DNA of 64,000 nt from Pterois miles (taxonomy: Eukaryota > Chordata > Actinopteri > Perciformes > Scorpaenidae): NCBI GenBank assembly GCA_947000775.1, contig CAMQGK010000463.1:5381501-5445500 (forward strand), written 5' to 3'. The notes below the pieces were generated by a model. That model did no database searches, had not been told where the DNA came from, and saw only the letters and a program-made list of their open reading frames with translations. Both the position numbers and the translations under genes were made by a program. Numbering within the stretch: position 1 is the stretch's first letter; the number at the start of each line of letters is the position of its first letter. Positions 36,031 to 49,636 of the stretch are shown piece after piece.

Positions 36031-36138
36031 CACATTCCTAACAGCCATGGTATTCAACTTATTTGAATGCATGGATTTAAAAATATTATAAAAAATGTAA
36101 TATATTTTTATTTTATGTGATAATAAATCCCCAAACAG

Positions 36139-36506
36139 GGCTGCACGGTGGTGTAGTGGTTAGCGCTGTCGCCTCACAGCAAGAGGGTCGCAGGTTCGAT
36201 TCCGGCTTGGGACTCTTCTGTGTGGAGTTTGTATGTTCTCCCTGTGTAAGCGTGGGTTTTCTCCGGGTACTCCGGCTTCCTCCCACAGTCCAAAAACATG
36301 CAATTTAGGTTAATTGATCACTCTAAATTGCCCGTAGGTGTGGATGAATGGTTGTCTGTCTATATGTTGTCTGTCTCTATGTGTCCTGCGATGGACTGGC
36401 GACCTGTCCAGGGTGTACTCCGCCTTCGCCCAATGCCAGCTGGGATCGGCTCCAGCCCCCCCGCGACCCCTAACGGGATAAGCGGTTGACGATGAATGAA
36501 TGAATG
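36139..36506 (+). mobile_element. tRNA-derived SINE, full-length copy 2
   Basis: It is flanked by a perfect 14-bp target-site duplication, AAATCCCCAAACAG, at 36125-36138 and 36507-36520. It has the same 5' head as copy 1, with the A-box-like TGGTGTAGTGG and the B-box GGTTCGATTCC at 36193-36203. The body and the GATGAATGAATG tail also match. The intact duplication and the close match to 28155-28532 suggest fairly recent activity of this family. Confidence 0.92.
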
Positions 36507-36788
36507 AAATCCCCAAACAGCTAATGAAATAAGGAATAATCCCACAACATGATTAATGTTTAGTTTTTCTCAGACCAATATCTGAAATAGGGGAGATGGC
36601 GACAAACAGAAGAACATGTCAACCTGCTCCAGGAGGACGTCAAGCAGCTTCCAGGTGTCACCAAACAGAGAGCCTGAGCACCACATCAAGTGACACAATG
36701 TAGGCACAAGTCACATGTTCATGAGTGAATTATCATTTGGAAATATTACATAGCCAATTGCAATTCATATCTGCTTAAATGGGAATTT

Positions 36789-37290
36789 CAGTCAGTCCAC
36801 CACTTTGGTTGAGCTACTACTACTACTACTACTACTAATGTTCTGCTGCTACATTTTATAAGGACATTCAAGCTCCCCAGAGGATGAATCCTACTGACTT
36901 TGGTGAACTCCTACTTTTTCCACTGTTGCTATCAACAGGTTGACATTTGTAGTTTGAAGTAAAATGTCTCACCAAGTATTGAGTGGATTGCCATGAATTG
37001 TCATTTAGCACAGACATTCATGTTGCCCTCGGGATGAATTATAATCTTTGGTGATCCACTGATGTTTCATTTAGCATTACCATCAGGTCAAAATTATAAT
37101 TTGCAAAACTGCGATCAGCCTCATTAGTAATTTGTGTTTAATGCTAATTACCACATGTGAGCATACTAATGCTAAACTAAGGTGGTTAGCGAGCTTTATT
37201 ATTTTATTCCTGCTAAACATCAGCATGTTAGCATGCTAATGTTAACATTTAGCTCAAAACACCTTTCTGCCTCACACAGCTGTGTAACTC
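36789..37290 (+). repeat. Teleost interspersed repeat with TTAGCATGCTAA motifs
   Basis: The series CAGTCAGTCCACCACTTTGG, CAGAGGATGAATCCTACTGA, CTTTGGTGATCCACTGATG, CATCAGCATGTTAGCATGCT and ATTTAGCTCAAAACACC follows the order of a very common fish interspersed repeat. A module with GGATGAAT...CTTTGGTGA occurs twice (about 36880 and 37033), as in the family. A (CTA)n run (36814-36838) lies within it. It is non-coding. Confidence 0.7.
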
Positions 37291-37574
37291 ATTTGTTACT
37301 GAGTCACAAAGGACTTCTTAAACAAATTCCTTTTAATTTTACATTTAGCATCCTAATTTTTATTGAAATTTGTAAAATAAAGTAATCCAAACAGAGTATA
37401 TTTCTAAACACAGCCATATTAAGTCGGTCTTCCTAATAAGTAATATTTGAATCTTTTAGACTTTGTTAGCTTGAAAAGAAAAAAGAAAATATAAAGCATC
37501 ATTTGATGTCACAGCTTCCTATTCTGCACCTGGCTGCCTGCATCAGGGCTTCACAAGAAGGAATCCTTTCTTCT

Positions 37575-37618
<44 letters not shown>

Positions 37619-40600
37619 GGGGTGTGGAGAGGTCACTGCCTTAATTGAATAATTGACTTGGAGAACTCTATCTTGCCAGAAAACATCGACATAAAGAAAA
37701 AAAATTGAAAGTCACTGACTTGGAAAAACAGTCAAATTGTGAATAAACCCTAAAGCTAAAAGAAATGGCAAGTATTTGCTAATTAGATGAAGGCTTCCTC
37801 CATCATTCCTCATTGTGCAGACGATAACGCACAGGTTTGTATTTAGTTTTTCAGTTCCTCAGGAATTTACCAAATGCCATCTCTAATTTTTGACGAGGAT
37901 CTGGCCTTGAAGGCCCTGGTAATATCAAGCACAAACAATCAATCCCGGGCCAATCTCTTGAGGCCTTAATGGACTTGGAAAGAATATTAAGAGGTTTTGT
38001 CTGCAGAGAAGCTTTCTGCCACAGCAGTCGTCCCTCAGCTAATTTGTGTTTGTGTGCCAAGGGAGGCCACACACTGGGACTGCTGTAACAGGCTCTCAGT
38101 CCTACTTTCTGAGAAGCTGCTGCCAGGCCAACGAGCACACACGCACATGCAAATATGTGTGCTCCCACATAGACACAGACCGACTAAACAGGCGTCATTC
38201 TGCAGTAAATCAATCGTTTTTCCGTCAATAGCATAAATTTCAACAATGCATTTTTGACTGTTGACACCAAGGATTTAATTCTTTTGTCTTTTGGTATTAA
38301 TGTCGGGCTTCTGTGACAAACACAGGCTTGTCCATAATGCTTATTATTTGCTGTGTGAGCTTGCATGTGTTTGTGCAAGTGAGACAGAGAGAGAGAAAAT
38401 GAGAGGGTGGCATTTTGGGATGCCAGGCTGAATGTGGGGTAACCATGAGAATGTGGGACCAGTGCCCAATCCCTGTGTGGCGGTCCAGTTGTAAATCTGC
38501 CTGCCACACACTGCTAATGAAACTAAGCACCACCCTAGAAATGTCACCACGTCTTAGCCTTACCTCGCTGTTTAGCATAAGTAAAATCAGCACTTAGAAA
38601 TCTAATTAAAATGGGCTATTGTGGACCCCCTATCCTAGTTATTAGGGTTTCTGGAGAGTGCCTGTCAATGTGATAGTGAGATGAGAGGACTGGCTTAAGA
38701 TTCTGACTTAATACTAGCCTGACATTTGTTTTTGTTTTTTCCTTCTTCCCTGTTCTTCTCTCTCTGTCAGTATTCATTTACCTCTCAGCTTGAGTGCAGG
38801 GAAGAGACCACAGGCTACCTCAGAGACAAGCTCTCCTCTACATATATGTATTTTTTGCCATCCGATGGCGAAGAATAAGCCACCCACCTTGAATGTAATC
38901 AGCAGATAGAATGGGTGTTATCAGCCTCGTAGATATAGATTAGAAGGGGCCCGCTACACCTACGAGTAGGTTCAGAAGGCTATCATCTATTCAATGTTTG
39001 ATCATGTTTGCTCCAGGGATGATGTATTTTTGTGGGCCAACCAGGAAGTATCACCCTGGTTCCCTTGACAAAAAGCCAATGGGATTTCACCATTGGGTTT
39101 GGATTATTGCAAAAAATATGGTCTGTGGCAAACAAACATTTATGATACACACGTTCTTCAGCAAGATAATCTCCACAAATGAACACCACATCTATGATTT
39201 TTGAAGCATGAATGCAGTCGGCAGAAGTAAAAACCTAACGTTAGGCTATAAATGAATTACATCACGGCCCCATGAGCTCCATCATACAACAATGCTGTAA
39301 AGACAGACATGTCAGCATGGTGACGTTTTGTATTCTCATTTAGCATTTTGCAATCGCCTTTTTAAGACACATAAAGGCTTCAAAATTCAAGAGTGGGATA
39401 TTTACTGACGTATTTTATATTGTAGAACAACACTTTAAAATCTCCTATGCTTGTGTTAACCACAAACCTCACCCCAGGCATCTAACCAGAAACCCACTGA
39501 CTTCTAGACAAGGGAACTGGAAGTACTAACATGTTAATTCATGCCCTGGTTTTATGACTGATATTGCACTCTGTACAAATACAAGACTTGACCTTGAGTG
39601 ACCATAGTAATTCTGACAGAAACAAAGGAGGAAGTCTGCTCACTTCAATCACTCCAACAAACATAGGACTTTCATCACTGAGGCCCAAGTGAAACTAAAA
39701 ATCAACCCTGACTTATTTTACCCTACTTTTATAACATAACTTATGTACTCAACAAACACAAAGTTACATGAGTTACATAACAAGCATACTTATTTTAACT
39801 CAAGCATGATCTTTTCTGAAATAATAATAACGCCCATTCAACCAGCTGACAACATGCAACATAGGTGCACCTGCTATTTTTCAATAATTTGATTTAAAAT
39901 TTTTCTCCTTGTCCTTGTATCCTGCCCCTCTCTTCATCTCTCTTTCTTGATTTCCAATTTCCATGCCTGCATTTTGTTCTCCTGCTGCTCCACTCATTCT
40001 ATTCTCCTTCTGTGTTCCTCAATCTTCTGTCTTTTACACCTGCATTTCATTTCTTCCTATGTATTTCTCATTTTGTTCTCTAATTTATTTCTCAATTTTC
40101 ATCATTCACCATCTGCCTGTCAATTTGCTTTCACCCCACCGCTCTCTCCATCCTTTTGTTGGAAGGCAACATTTCAGCATTTCAATTTATAGCAGTATGC
40201 CACATTTTCTTCGTTTCTTGTTTTCAACATGCACTCACCCAAAGTGTATAACACAGTATATACCCATTTGATTTTACCCACCTGAACCTTCCTCTCTAAG
40301 TGGCTGCTTAGCTGACTGCCAATTTAGAGTTTAACCTCAGGAGAGGAGGGCTTGTGCCAGAGAGGCAGATGGTCAGAGGCGAAGGCAAGAGATGCTGGGA
40401 AATTCAGCCTTTAACCTCTATTGCCCACATTCTGTTCGTTCTCTCTCTTTATTTCTGTGGTTGCATGAGTGAATGAGAGCGAGTTGTAAAGAGAAACACA
40501 GATAGACAGTGGAGAGTATGGAGGATATTTGGTTGTGTTTGCAGGGTGGCAGCAGCAGCCCGAGCACACAGAACCTACTTCACAACCTACCTGCATATTT

Positions 40601-43523
40601 CAAAGCCCTCATGCAATATTGCTTTTGAGTCTTCTGCTGTTGTCTGTTGCCGCTCTCACCAATTTTCTGCCTCATTGTCATTCATGTGCAATCTGTTTGT
40701 TTGGCCAACCTCCTCATATTCAGACCATCTCAGCTGAGCAACTCCATGTCCATGTGTCACTGAGTGTATTTTGTGCTATCTTTTGTATAATATGCATCAC
40801 CTTGGTGATTCACTCCTCTATATCAGAAATGCTGCAGGACTCCTTTACAAGCTCAAGGCTTTCACAGCTCCTTGATGTGTAAGGCTGCACAAGAGTGGAA
40901 CAATAAAAGCATGCAAGAGGTCTTACATATGCACAATTGCTTTCTTTGCTTTGCCTCTGTCGGAGGATGCCTTTATAAAAGTGCATTTTAGAAGCAGATA
41001 ACCTGTTTTCCCGCTTTATGGTTAGATTTACTGAGGTGATCCTTACCCATACCTTTGTACTGATTAAAAATGATTTATATCAGCTATTTCGATTGCATGT
41101 GACCCAGCAGGAAACCTCTTTATTGTGCACCAAGCACACACAGAAATACTCTAGGATCTACTCCTTCTTATCAACATCTTACTGTTTCTAATTAGCATGA
41201 ATTTATCTCTGTAAGCTTACCACACTATTTTGGTGCTTTAACACCAGCAGGTATTTAAAAGTTATTTATGTGAACCTTAAAATGTTTCAGTGTTGCAAAA
41301 GTTGCATAAGACTTTAAAATGTAAATGAACATATATTACGCTAATGTGCTGTATATCACAAAAAACAAATAGGTTTGCATACAGTTTCTGATATTCTTAA
41401 TAAGCTGGTGTGTGAAAGTGGTACACTTTCACCATGAAAAACATGCACAGCATGAAGTCAGGAAAACCATATTGTTTTATTATTCATAGTCTGAGTGCCA
41501 GATGACTAATGCGTAGATATTTTTTGCTTTTCATACAATGAAAAAAAAAACATATTTGAATGTCCAGAAATGATTAATCATACTGATCTTGAAATGAAAA
41601 TTTGAAACATTATTACCCTTCTAGTGAGCATATGGTAAAAATATAAATCTAAATGAAAATATAAATATAAATATGTATATTACTGCCTTATTATAAATGC
41701 TGCAGTAGTTCTGCTGTGCTCTGCTGCTCATAGTCAGAGCTTGTATGGTTTCCAATGGCAACCAGGCAGGATAAGAGGATGAAAGGCTCATTATAACCCC
41801 ACTGAGTGAAAATTAGCCCCTCTCTCTCAATAGTGCACTAGCCTCTTCTTCACTGGACAGTCCTACATATCTGTTGTCACGATAATAGACCTCTTCTCTG
41901 CGAGTGGGGAGGCCATTTTCAGCTCTATAGTTCATTTTTCAGGCTGAGAATGCTCAGTGTTCGAGACTGTGCACGTGAGTGTGTTTGTCTCGTTCATTTC
42001 ACTGCATGTGTATGTATCTGGGTGAATAAATGCTTCTTTAATGATAAAGTATGAATCACGTTGCAACATAGACTTGCATGAAATTAAAATGCAAAGCTAA
42101 CTGACTGGGGAATTATGGGATGATCCCTCATCCCCTGCTATTGGTACACTCAACATTGTGTTGTACTGTTTGCATCGTGACCTTGACCTCCTCAAACAGA
42201 ACATCTTTGTGATGACTTGGTTGTATAAGATGAGGGTGTATTGTGTTCGTCTATAGAGTGTGTTTTCTATGGAAGTATACATTATATATTGTTTTCTATG
42301 GCTCACAAACATGTGTCAAAGCCAGCCTTTCCAGCTGAGTTGGAGTTGGAAATCAATGACATCATGTTGATCATTTTTTACGTACTATTTGTAACATGTT
42401 CAAAATAAATCTAACTTAACTAACTTAATAATGGGATTTTTCATGGACAGGGGCAAGAAATATACTCATACTGTTCAATAGCCACCCAGTCACACTCACC
42501 CTAAATCACTCTCATTACTGTGACTAATCATTGTATGAACAACACTGAATACATTTCTGTCCAAAAATCCCACTTAAGAACAGACTGTTGCTCAGTACTT
42601 AGTGTGTAATTATTTTCCTTATCAGAATGCTGGAATCCAGTAAAAATAATGCAATGCAAATCCGACAAAATAAGCCCCTGCAAAAATAGTACCTCCAACT
42701 AATAATTTGTGCTTTTCAACTATAAATGTTTTGACACATTGTGAAAGGATTCGGGCCGACTCAACTGAGAGTCATTCATTGACCGTGGCCTGGAATGGAA
42801 GAAAAAGTTCACTTTCAGACTGACTGGAGGCAAGTTATGTTCCTCTATCATTATAGGCAGAGAGACACAAACTCCCTTTACAGATCTTGCAGTTTAATTT
42901 TACCTTGCTAAAGGCAAACATTATATACTTTCTACAACACTGTCCACAACACATTCTCATTTGTTGTCGTCTTCTGGTAAAGTTGGCATTAAAAGTAAAA
43001 TATTGAATGTCAGTTTTTGCAAGAAACAGCCATCTTTAAACAGCTTTCATTGCTGTTTGCTGCTTTTTCCTTGCCGCCCTTGTATAAAGGTTACTCCGCA
43101 TGATACTTTTAGTCCATCAGTTTTTCAGTCGGAAATCTGTAGTGAACTGCACTCGACAAAAGCACCAATATAATATGTAACCCGACAGCTGCTTCTGTGG
43201 TGAATTAGCCCCTTAAATAGCAGGAGTGCATCACAAAGTTGATTCCTTATTGTTGACCAGTGCTGATTACTTACCTTTTTTTGTGTTTCTGAAAAAGTAG
43301 CTGACATAATAAGATCCTGCAGTAATGTATGCATTATTAGTCTGTAGAAAATGCCCAAATGTTCCAAAATAGCAGAAACACAGATATTCCAGTCAATGAT
43401 CTATGAACACAGAGTACAGGGAATACACACTTGAATGAACATCAGTCATTTTAAGAAATAGGTGTTTCAAAACACTGCACCCAGGCACTGCAGACTCAGC
43501 TTTTTAGACGATCACAAACCCAT
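37291..43523 (+). other. pcdh9 intron, no gene recognised
   Basis: About 6 kb of AT-rich DNA without an assigned gene. The (GT) microsatellite at 37577-37615 is listed separately. A pyrimidine-rich region lies at about 39900-40160 (CTTCT/TTCTC runs), which yields low-complexity open frames on the + strand. The 117-codon frame at 40529-40882 has no domain. No transposon ends were recognised. Confidence 0.45.
37577..37615. repeat. (GT)19 microsatellite
   Basis: An uninterrupted GT array in the intron, nearly the same length as the one at 33561. Confidence 0.95.
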
Positions 43524-44909
43524 TTAAAGGTACAACGTGTAAAATCTGGGCAAAATTTTAGTTTTAACCCTTAGATGCACACGGGTCAAAAATGACCCCA
43601 CGGGTTGTTATTCTTCAAAATCTTTAAAACAAAGAGTTGTAATATTTTCATATTCCAGATATTCCTCATAAAACATGTTTGTGACATGAGGCCATTTGCA
43701 TTTTTATTTATTTTTTCATTAATTTTAAGAAATTACAGTTTTTGTATCACTACTCCACTCTTCCCCACACAATCACTGGGAATGAATTTCTGCCTGCAGT
43801 TGACCAGGAACAGGTCCCATATGTAGCGGAAAGCTGCCATGTGGTCTGTTTTCAGTCGGTAAGCTCTGGTCCTTGAAAAAATAAATAAAAATGCAAATGG
43901 CCTCATGTCACAAACATGTTTTATGAGGAATACCTGGAATATGAAAATATTACAACTCTTTGTTTTAAAGATTTTGAAAAATAACAACCCAGTCTATAGC
44001 AAAATGCATTGATTTTAATTGGGGTCATTTTTTGACCCCACTTGTGGAAGAGTGTAGGTACTGGTAAGTTGTGCATCCAAGGGTTAAACATTCATAAAAG
44101 ATAACCAACAATATCAAAAGAATGTAAGCTTACAGTTTTAATGTTATGCCAAATATGTATATGTACTGTGCTTCTAATACCACTTGTTCCTCGCAACAGT
44201 GAGTTGCTGTAGCATCGGTCTGCCCTCAGTCCAGAGAATGAAGAAGTAGAGCTGCACCGAGGGCTTGTCAATAATGCATCCATGGTCCATGTTCATCTTG
44301 ATAGTTTGTGTATTGGTTTAAATCCAAAGTAGCAGAAATTGGAAAAAAGACTCGCACCTTTGGCTGTCGCCTAGCAGCTGCTTCGGCAGGAGTAGAGGGT
44401 GCCCCAACTCCCCGCTTTCTATTCCTGCTGTTCCACAAGTTAGACCCAGCGCTCCACCAGCCTGCTGTGACTCCCGGTGTCACGGTTTGTGCTGGCTGAA
44501 TTTAAGTTGCTGCGACTGGGCATCAAACTCCCGAAGCTACCGAGCGCAGACTGCTCTCCTCCTCGCCTCCTGGTCTTCTGGCTGAGGGAAGGATGAAATT
44601 CTCATTTCTGCCACTTTGGATTTAATCTGATTAAACAGACAATCAAATGGTACATGGACCATCGACCATCCCCTGATAGTAGCACAAACACACAGATGGC
44701 TAACGTAAACTATAGGCCGACGCAACACATGGAGATAACTGTTATTTTGATTGGCTGTTTGAGTTTGGTCAAGTTTTTGCATAGTCTTGCACTGCTGTTA
44801 GTAGTTTTTTTGTTTGTTTGTCAATGATAATTGTAAATTTACAGTAGATTGTATGGACACAATTTCTTTGGAGCAGTTAGCTATAGGCATTACACATTGC
44901 ACCTTTTAA
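43524..44909. mobile_element. Inverted-repeat DNA transposon hosting a piggyBac insertion
   Basis: The left end TTAAAGGTACAACGTGTAA (43524-43542) mirrors the right end TTACACATTGCACCTTTTAA (44890-44909), with a few mismatches. When 43568-44083 is taken out, the two sides read on from each other. The right side (about 44160-44640) is GC-richer than the flanks, as in teleost repeats of this type. There is no transposase. Superfamily hAT is likely from the terminus but not proven; no clean target duplication was found. Confidence 0.65.
43568..44083. mobile_element. piggyBac fold-back element with transposase remnant
   Basis: The element is bounded on both sides by TTAA (43564-43567 and 44084-44087), the piggyBac target. 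The termini CCCTTAGATGCAC and GTGCATCCAAGGG are inverted repeats with one mismatch in 13. Arms of roughly 105 bases (about 43614-43718 and 43873-43979) are near-perfect reverse complements around a central unique part. Because of this, both strands encode the same peptide start, MLFFKIFKTKSCNIFIFQ. On the minus strand the central part (43733-43870) reads AYRLKTDHMAAFRYIWDLFL and IPSDCVGK, which resembles a stretch of piggyBac transposase upstream of the catalytic core. It cannot move by itself. Confidence 0.85.
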
Positions 44910-47904
44910 GTCATCTGTTGGAAATTTCAATACAATCTCGCCCTGGGATGTTTGAGCTTTTGAACACAATCACCATTTTAAAGTCTTCATTGTTTTAATC
45001 ATTAATTGCCTTTTTAAGAACGAACTACAAGTGATAAGGCAATAAAAATTCTGTCGCTATTACCGTTTCATTAAATCAACAAAAATGCTAGGACTTGTGG
45101 TTACTCAAGTTACTTTGTAGTATTCTGTATATGCACGCATGCACATCCATTTTAAACACCATCTTACGCTGGGTCTAATACTGTGTCTCTATTTTAATGG
45201 TGTACTCACTAAGACCAGGGCAAAGTGCAAGGTCATGTGCGCAATGTCAATGAGGCTGGCTATTTTTGCTCAAACAGGCACAGTGCACAACATGATGGGG
45301 TTGTGGAGCGAAAGTTTGAGGGGTGTGGTGATTAATCATTTTGTCCTCACCCATTTACATGACTGTCAGTTGTGCTGTTATATTTGTACAGGTGGGAGAG
45401 TGCATGCAGGCACAATATTTCTCAAAGAGACACTTTTCACCAAAATGCCAACATCTGCAATGGGAACCAAAATACCAAATAGTCCGACAGTGTGCTTTTC
45501 AAGGTCAGCAACACAACAACACTAACTTTGACTGACTTTGTCTTTGCAGTTTTGGAGTTTTTGTGCTTGTGCTTGTTTGTGAGCCATTTCGATATCTGTA
45601 AATAACTTACACATACTACATACAGTTGTTTTGCTATATTGTATGTGCGGACCAAAGGGTGCTTATTAGACAGTTGTTGACAGATAGTTACGATAACGAT
45701 TCCTCTTTCCCTGTTACAAAAATCCTGAGAGTCTCCATTGGTTTGGTCAGGGGCATGGTCAAGACAGCAGCTGAAACAGAGGGAATGAAGGGATGTCTGT
45801 TTGTTTGTTATGCAGCAGCTGATGTATAGACCCAGGTGAATGTTTGCCTGTATGCTGCTCTACACAGAATCAGGCATGCTACTGCTTGGGAAGGACACGT
45901 CTATCTGGCTTTATTATTGCAATAAACACTTAAATAAGTAAATAGACTATGAGATAAAAAAAAAAAAAAACATCAAGTCTTCTCAAGAAACACCACATAA
46001 TTTCCATCGACCACCATTCTACAGTCTAAATTGCAGTAAATCACAAAACACTTTGAGCAGTTCGTTTTTTTTCTTCATTAAATTGTTGTTTACCTTGTTT
46101 TTGTGTTTTTGACCGGTAACAGAAATACTCCTCTGTCTGAGCTCTTCTTTTCAAGCCATTTGAAACCTACAGCTTGTTTGCCAGGAATATATTCATATTA
46201 CAGTCAGTCCAAATGAATTGACTTCAGAAAATCCCACCGCAATTATACTTAATTCATAATTAATGCGGAGCAGACTGGGGACCTAATTTACACTTGCACA
46301 TTGTCAGTTTCCCTGCATGTGCTTGTCATTCTGCATAAGAGTAAACATGGCTTGCTTTGGAAAGAGGGTAGCATCTCCCCACCATCACCTAGGCTCTGGG
46401 GAGCTGTGCACTGTGGCACACACAATTGTGCCATTAGATGATAAAAAACAAAGGAAATGATCTGACTTTCCAGTTGCTCCAAACAAGAGCAGGTGTGCGC
46501 AGCTGTGTTAACAACAGGGAGTAACCTCTTATTGTGTTGTAGGCAGCATTGTTTATTATTGAACACCCTAAGAAATATGACTGGCGTCTTCACTTTGAGT
46601 TGATGGAAGAGAAAACAACGACTTTGTTCATCTGCATGTCAGATCCTCACAGAACTTGTGATTATAACAACACCTGAATACATCCATACATGTGTATACG
46701 TGTGCGTGTGAATGGATGTTTACGAGCTGTTCACGCATGAGTTGGATCTGATTTTGTGTGTGCTTGAGAGAGACAGAATGGGCGTCTTTGACAGTCTTTA
46801 GGAGTGTCATACTGAGATAGTGTGGTCCTTGATCTTTGTTGTTTGTGCTGTGGTGTTGTATTGTGCTGAGCTGTGCTTTGCCGTATAGAGTGGTATTTCT
46901 GATAGGGTTTGACGTGATGCAGCCGATGTGCACAGACAGAGGCTGCTTTGGAAAACCACAGAGTATTAGTCCAATCACAGCACTGACAGTCAAGCTGACA
47001 TCCTGAATTTGTTATTCTCCTTTATTCAAGCTCAAACATTCACTCATATCCTGTCCATGAGCCACCTCTGTTGGATCAGACTGATCTGTGTGCACCCTGT
47101 CACAGACTCAGTGTCGATTATGTACAATGTGTTTGCTCCAGGTACAGTCAGCGTAGAGTCCGGGATGAAAAGCCAGTTTTGAATTGGAACCAAAGTTGCA
47201 AGAAACAGGGATTCATAAAGAAATTTGCTTTTCAATTTCAGTTATTTTCTCAAAGCAACTTGACCTACTCTACCTAATCTATGCAGATTATGCACAAGTC
47301 AATATTTGAGCGCATGCAGTGTTTACAACATTGCATACAGGAACTAACACTTACATATGTGCCTCACAAACAGCATAGTGGTACAGTAACATGTACTCAC
47401 TGCAGGAAAATAATTTCATGGTTTGGATAACATGACAAGGCATTTACTGGAACATGGTATAAAAATGTTCGTATGTGCCTAGTTGTAGTCATAACGCTAG
47501 CTCAAGGAAAAACAAGTATACAGCAAACAACAAGACAAAGATGTTGTAAGCAAAAATAATTACAGTATACGGTACATCATCATACGACAGTGTATGTCTT
47601 ACAGAAGCTTAGACCTGCTTTAAATTAAGGTAGTTTTCCATTTCAGCACATTTTGGCTTCTTTTGTGATGATACTAATTGATACTAATATACAATATACT
47701 GTATAGTACTGATTTGCAATGGTCAGTATGTTTTGAGAGAACGAATCAATGTTCATACAAAATACACCAGGAAAAGTTTCTCTAACACTTTTTGTGCAAA
47801 CGGGCTGGATATTGACACGTGCGCTATTAGACAGACTCGTGAAGGTTATGAGTTACCGCTCCTCTCTTGTATAATTCCAGAGGCTCCGGCTCAGTGACTA
47901 CTTC
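44910..47904 (+). other. pcdh9 intron, no gene recognised
   Basis: Non-coding DNA. The longest frames (45139-45525 +, 128 codons; 46628-46993 -, 121 codons) show no motif, splice context or codon bias. A poly-A run lies at about 45957-45970. Confidence 0.45.
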
Positions 47905-48185
47905 ACTTAGAGCAGCTGTCAATCATGATGTCTCAGCCCTGTTTTATAGCATCAAATAACAAATTAAAACCAAACTTAGCAGAAAAAAATGAAGACTTGA
48001 ACATACATCAGTGTGAGAAGAACTACCTAAAATGACAGAAACCATCTTTGCAAAAATTATGTGAGGCCAACATGGAGGGGGCGGGCCTTATGACCTATAC
48101 TGCAATGAGCCAACAGAGGGCGATCAATATGTATTGGCTTCATTTTTGGGGAACTGTCATGTCGTCTGTCTTTATATACACTCTG
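47905..48185. repeat. Teleost interspersed repeat
   Basis: The series AGAGCAGCTGTCAATCATGA, AAATTAAAACCAAACTTAGC, CATGGAGGGGGCGGGCCTTA, ACAGAGGGCGATCAA and CTTTATATACACTCTGG follows a high-copy percomorph repeat that I recognise by phrase order. Its right end resembles that of 1449-1942. It is non-coding; the ends are approximate. Confidence 0.6.
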
Positions 48186-49636
48186 GTAGCCACTAAACCT
48201 TGATGTAACAGTTCATTTCAACCTGGCGTATTTCCCGTACATGTGACTACTGCGGTTCCGTGGTTCATGCAGACTTTGCACTCACTGCATTTGAAATGAT
48301 TCATGTAAAAATCATGTTTGCTTAGTGGTAGGAGGCTTCTGCAGTTTGCCACGATAAACTTGTAAATATCCTCAAATCTATTCCAGGGTCAAATAATCCT
48401 CAATTTTTGATCATGGTTAGGGAAACTGTGGTCTTGATTACATAATGATGAAGTCAAGAGTTACTTGAATCATGTGACAGTGAGAGGTTGCTTTTTAAAC
48501 ATGTTCCTGAAACCTTGAAATTTTTCTAAACCTTAGTCGAAGTGCTCACACGCTGAAACTGGGATATGAACCCTAGTCTCTAGTGCCAATGTTCTGCATG
48601 TTTTCCTTCAAAATGTAATTGGCAAAAAGTTGCAGTACAAAAGCGTAATTTCAAGGAGACAGAGTTGGCTTGTCTTAATCATATGCCTAACGTGTACAAG
48701 TACACCCCCACATTTCACACCCCCAACCCAACTCACACTACTTGAAATGCAGTGGTTTTTCACGTGGGAAGTTTTAAATTGCTATTTGTAACAGTCTGTT
48801 TGGTTCCAATCAGAGGGTAGAGGCAGAGTCGTTTTAATTTCATTACCACTGTGGTGGTTATTTTTAGCTCCAAATGCTTGTGATCCTTCTTGTGCATTGT
48901 AAGAGTTTGACAAGTCCTATTATTCACACAGCCGCTCATTCTCTGAGCCTGTACTTTTCAAAGCAACCTTTCCCGCTACTCATCACACACATTTTAAAGG
49001 CTGCATATAAAGGTACCTAGTTGTTGTGATTTCATGAGCGAGCCCGTCTGCTATGATTTTATGTAGGATGATCTCCTCCAGAAGCAAATTTAAACAGAGG
49101 ATGCATAAATAAGCAGACAATTTGGAATATTCTTACATTATTTTAACTACTATGTACAGATTATACCACAGTTATATACAAAATATAGCAAACTAAGAAA
49201 ATGTGATAGTCAAACTATAGTTAGCTATCATCAAATGTCAATTTGAAAGACACATACATTTCTGTTTTTGATTTTGCGGCTTAATAGTTCTTTTTTAAAT
49301 TGTAATTAGTTTTCATTTAAAGAATTTGCGTCTCCATTACAACAGGGCTACTGTAAGCTGTAAAATGGTGGATAAACAAATTTTATTTCCAATTTCCACA
49401 ATACAAGTCCCTTGTTAATTTTTCTATCTGTACTCTTCTTCCTGCACTGTTTTTTTTATTGAAGAATTTATGCTAGCAAAACTCCAGCTAATTTAAAAAA
49501 CAATAAACTTATTACATTTCCTATTAATTCTTCACTGAGATTCAGTTTGAAGATACAAAAGTCCTGAGAGCAGAACACACAACATCTTTCCCTCTGGTCT
49601 GCTGCACAGACATGAGTTGAGTCTCGCAACACATAC
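48186..49636 (+). other. Intron, AT-rich, no feature assigned
   Basis: Non-coding DNA with no recognised repeat end, RNA gene or credible open frame. Confidence 0.5.
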
